The position numbers and the translations under genes are program-made. Below, piece by piece: positions 62,776 through 64,000 of a stretch of DNA of 64,000 nucleotides. Source of the stretch: Dorea sp. AM10-31 (GTDB taxonomy: Bacteria; Bacillota; Clostridia; Lachnospirales; Lachnospiraceae); the NCBI RefSeq assembly GCF_003435815.1, contig NZ_QTUV01000002.1:372001-436000 (forward strand), written 5' to 3'. A model generated the notes under the pieces. It ran no database searches, was not told where the DNA came from, and saw only the letters and a program-made list of their open reading frames with translations. Within the stretch, counting starts at the first letter, position 1. The number at the start of each line of letters is the position of its first letter.

Positions 62776-64000
62776 TTATTCTTTTTCGTGTTTCAAAACG
62801 GCTTCTATAAAATCTCGCCCGCTTGATTTTACAATATCTGTCTTTACTTGTAAAGCCTCTTCTACCTGATCTCTTGTCAGATCGTCCAGAAAATCCTGCT
62901 CCTGTATACGCACCATATTACATGGAAGAAGCAGACATGTTCCAAGCGGCTGATCCGTAAGCTGGCTGATCAGATCTCTTCCGGTAATCAACCCTGACAC
63001 GGTGATCTTCTCTCCAAAGAAATCATTGCGTATACCATAGACATGGATCTTTGTCTTTGTGTATTTCTTTTCAATCGCCGATGCCATCTTACAAATCAAT
63101 GGATACGCCAGCACTCCTGTCGCAATTGACACTTCACGTTCTGTGTCATCCCCCTCCAGCCCGGCATATTCTTCTGCAAATTCATTCTGTAAAAGCCGCA
63201 TCATGCCAACACCGTTCTCCAGTTGCAGATAACCATCATAGCGTTCCTCTTCCGGCATCTCTTCTTCAGCGAGAATATACCATTCATCTCCGGCATGAAT
63301 GAAATGATAACCATATTCATCATATGCCTTTTTCTGCCATTTATGGATAATGGACAGCACTTCTTTCGCATCTTCCTTCGTGAATGATTCCAGCGGATAC
63401 AGTCCTTCTCTGTATTTCGTAAGCCCAACCGGTACAACCGACACGCTCTGAAGACACGGAAGATACTTCATCATGTCACGTATGCTCCTCTCCAGCTCCT
63501 CGCCATCGTTCACACCTTTACATAATACGATCTGACCGTTCATCGTAATTCCACCTTCATACAGCCGGTCGATCTTCTTAAGTGCTTCACCTGCAAACCG
63601 GTTATGCAGCATCTTACAGCGAAGTTCTGGGTTCGTCGTATGAAAGGATATATTGATCGGCTCCAGATGATACCGTATGATACGGTCCACATCATCATCA
63701 CTCATATTCGTCAGGGTGATATAATTCCCCTGTAAAAAAGACAGTCTAGAATCATCATCTTTAAAATATAATGTCTCGCGCATCCCCTTCGGCATCTGAT
63801 CAATAAAGCAAAACATACATTTATTCCTGCAGGAACGATATTCATCCATCAGTCCCTGTCCAAATTCAATTCCCAGATCATCCTCGTAATCTTTCTCAAT
63901 CTCCAGTTCCCACTGTTCTCCCGTCGACTTTTCAATGAGCACCGTCAGAAAGTCATCATTTACCAGAAAGTGATAGTCAAAAACATCCCCGATCTCCTGT
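62776..64000 (-). CDS. DUF512 radical SAM protein, partial (N-terminus off the right edge)
   Basis: The frame runs from the stop at 62776 to the right edge without a start; the GTG at 63942 is internal. Visible: the end of an N-terminal PDZ-like region (EIGDVFDYHFLVNDDFLTV), a radical SAM-like cysteine set CRNKCMFCF, then the DUF512 domain with ATGVLAYPLICKMAS and NDFFGEKITVSGLITGRDL. Family function is uncertain; the gene is nearly always next to der, as here. Confidence 0.92.
   Translation of the reverse strand, partial: QEIGDVFDYHFLVNDDFLTVLIEKSTGEQWELEIEKDYEDDLGIEFGQGLMDEYRSCRNKCMFCFIDQMPKGMRETLYFKDDDSRLSFLQGNYITLTNMSDDDVDRIIRYHLEPINISFHTTNPELRCKMLHNRFAGEALKKIDRLYEGGITMNGQIVLCKGVNDGEELERSIRDMMKYLPCLQSVSVVPVGLTKYREGLYPLESFTKEDAKEVLSIIHKWQKKAYDEYGYHFIHAGDEWYILAEEEMPEEERYDGYLQLENGVGMMRLLQNEFAEEYAGLEGDDTEREVSIATGVLAYPLICKMASAIEKKYTKTKIHVYGIRNDFFGEKITVSGLITGRDLISQLTDQPLGTCLLLPCNMVRIQEQDFLDDLTRDQVEEALQVKTDIVKSSGRDFIEAVLKHEKE

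Overview
This window comes from a low-to-mid GC, spore-forming Firmicute, most likely a gut member of the Lachnospiraceae (Clostridia). The evidence is gene content and order: a spoIIIA operon, spoIIP next to gpr, spoIVA, the rimP-nusA-rnpM-ylxQ-infB-rbfA-nrnA-truB-ribF cluster, yicC-gmk-rpoZ-rimO-pgsA-cinA, a class A RNase P RNA, and strong AAGGAG-type ribosome binding sites. The genus cannot be fixed from sequence alone. Nearly all genes lie on the minus strand. The plus-strand exceptions are rpsT, rqcH, a small CmpB-like membrane protein, pyrB and pyrI.

Layout. 1-4.1 kb: spoIIIAG (cut by the left edge) back to spoIIIAA. 4.2-9.5 kb: pnp and rpsO, each with its own promoter, a Na/phosphate symporter, then ribF. 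9.5-16.9 kb: the translation and transcription factor operon ending at the rimP promoter, with a decayed secreted-protein gene behind it. 17.3-24.6 kb: nudC, a second type IIA topoisomerase pair (parC/parE-like), spoIIP and gpr. 24.8-28.6 kb: rpsT, an orphan phosphoribosyltransferase, ilvC and ilvN without ilvB, and a radical SAM protein. 28.7-34.4 kb: a BceAB-type ABC exporter with a LytTR/GHKL two-component system and a decayed Rpn-type transposase. 34.7-38.7 kb: a xylo-oligosaccharide unit (GH43, GPH symporter, AraC regulator). 38.8-40.8 kb: an integrase fragment, then a GGGtGRT protein and its Fe-S scaffold-like partner, function unknown. 41-47.6 kb: a GNAT-membrane fusion protein and the cinA-pgsA-rimO-rpoZ-gmk-yicC run. 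47.7-55.5 kb: rqcH, MATE exporter, DUF815 ATPase, pheA, pyrBI. 55.6-64 kb: rnpB, rnhA, mogA, spoIVA, a hypothetical gene split by an amber codon, an orphan Spo0A output domain protein, gpsA, plsY, der and a DUF512 radical SAM protein cut by the right edge.

Most of the window is housekeeping. I see no CRISPR array, intact prophage, intact insertion sequence, tRNA or rRNA. The points most worth a second look are the GGGtGRT/scaffold pair, the GNAT-TM-RsiV-like fusion, the BceAB/LytTR module fused at its 5' end to a transposase relic, the receiver-less Spo0A domain protein, four decaying genes, and several long hairpins (pnp leader, the pyrI 3' region, and 59659-59709).
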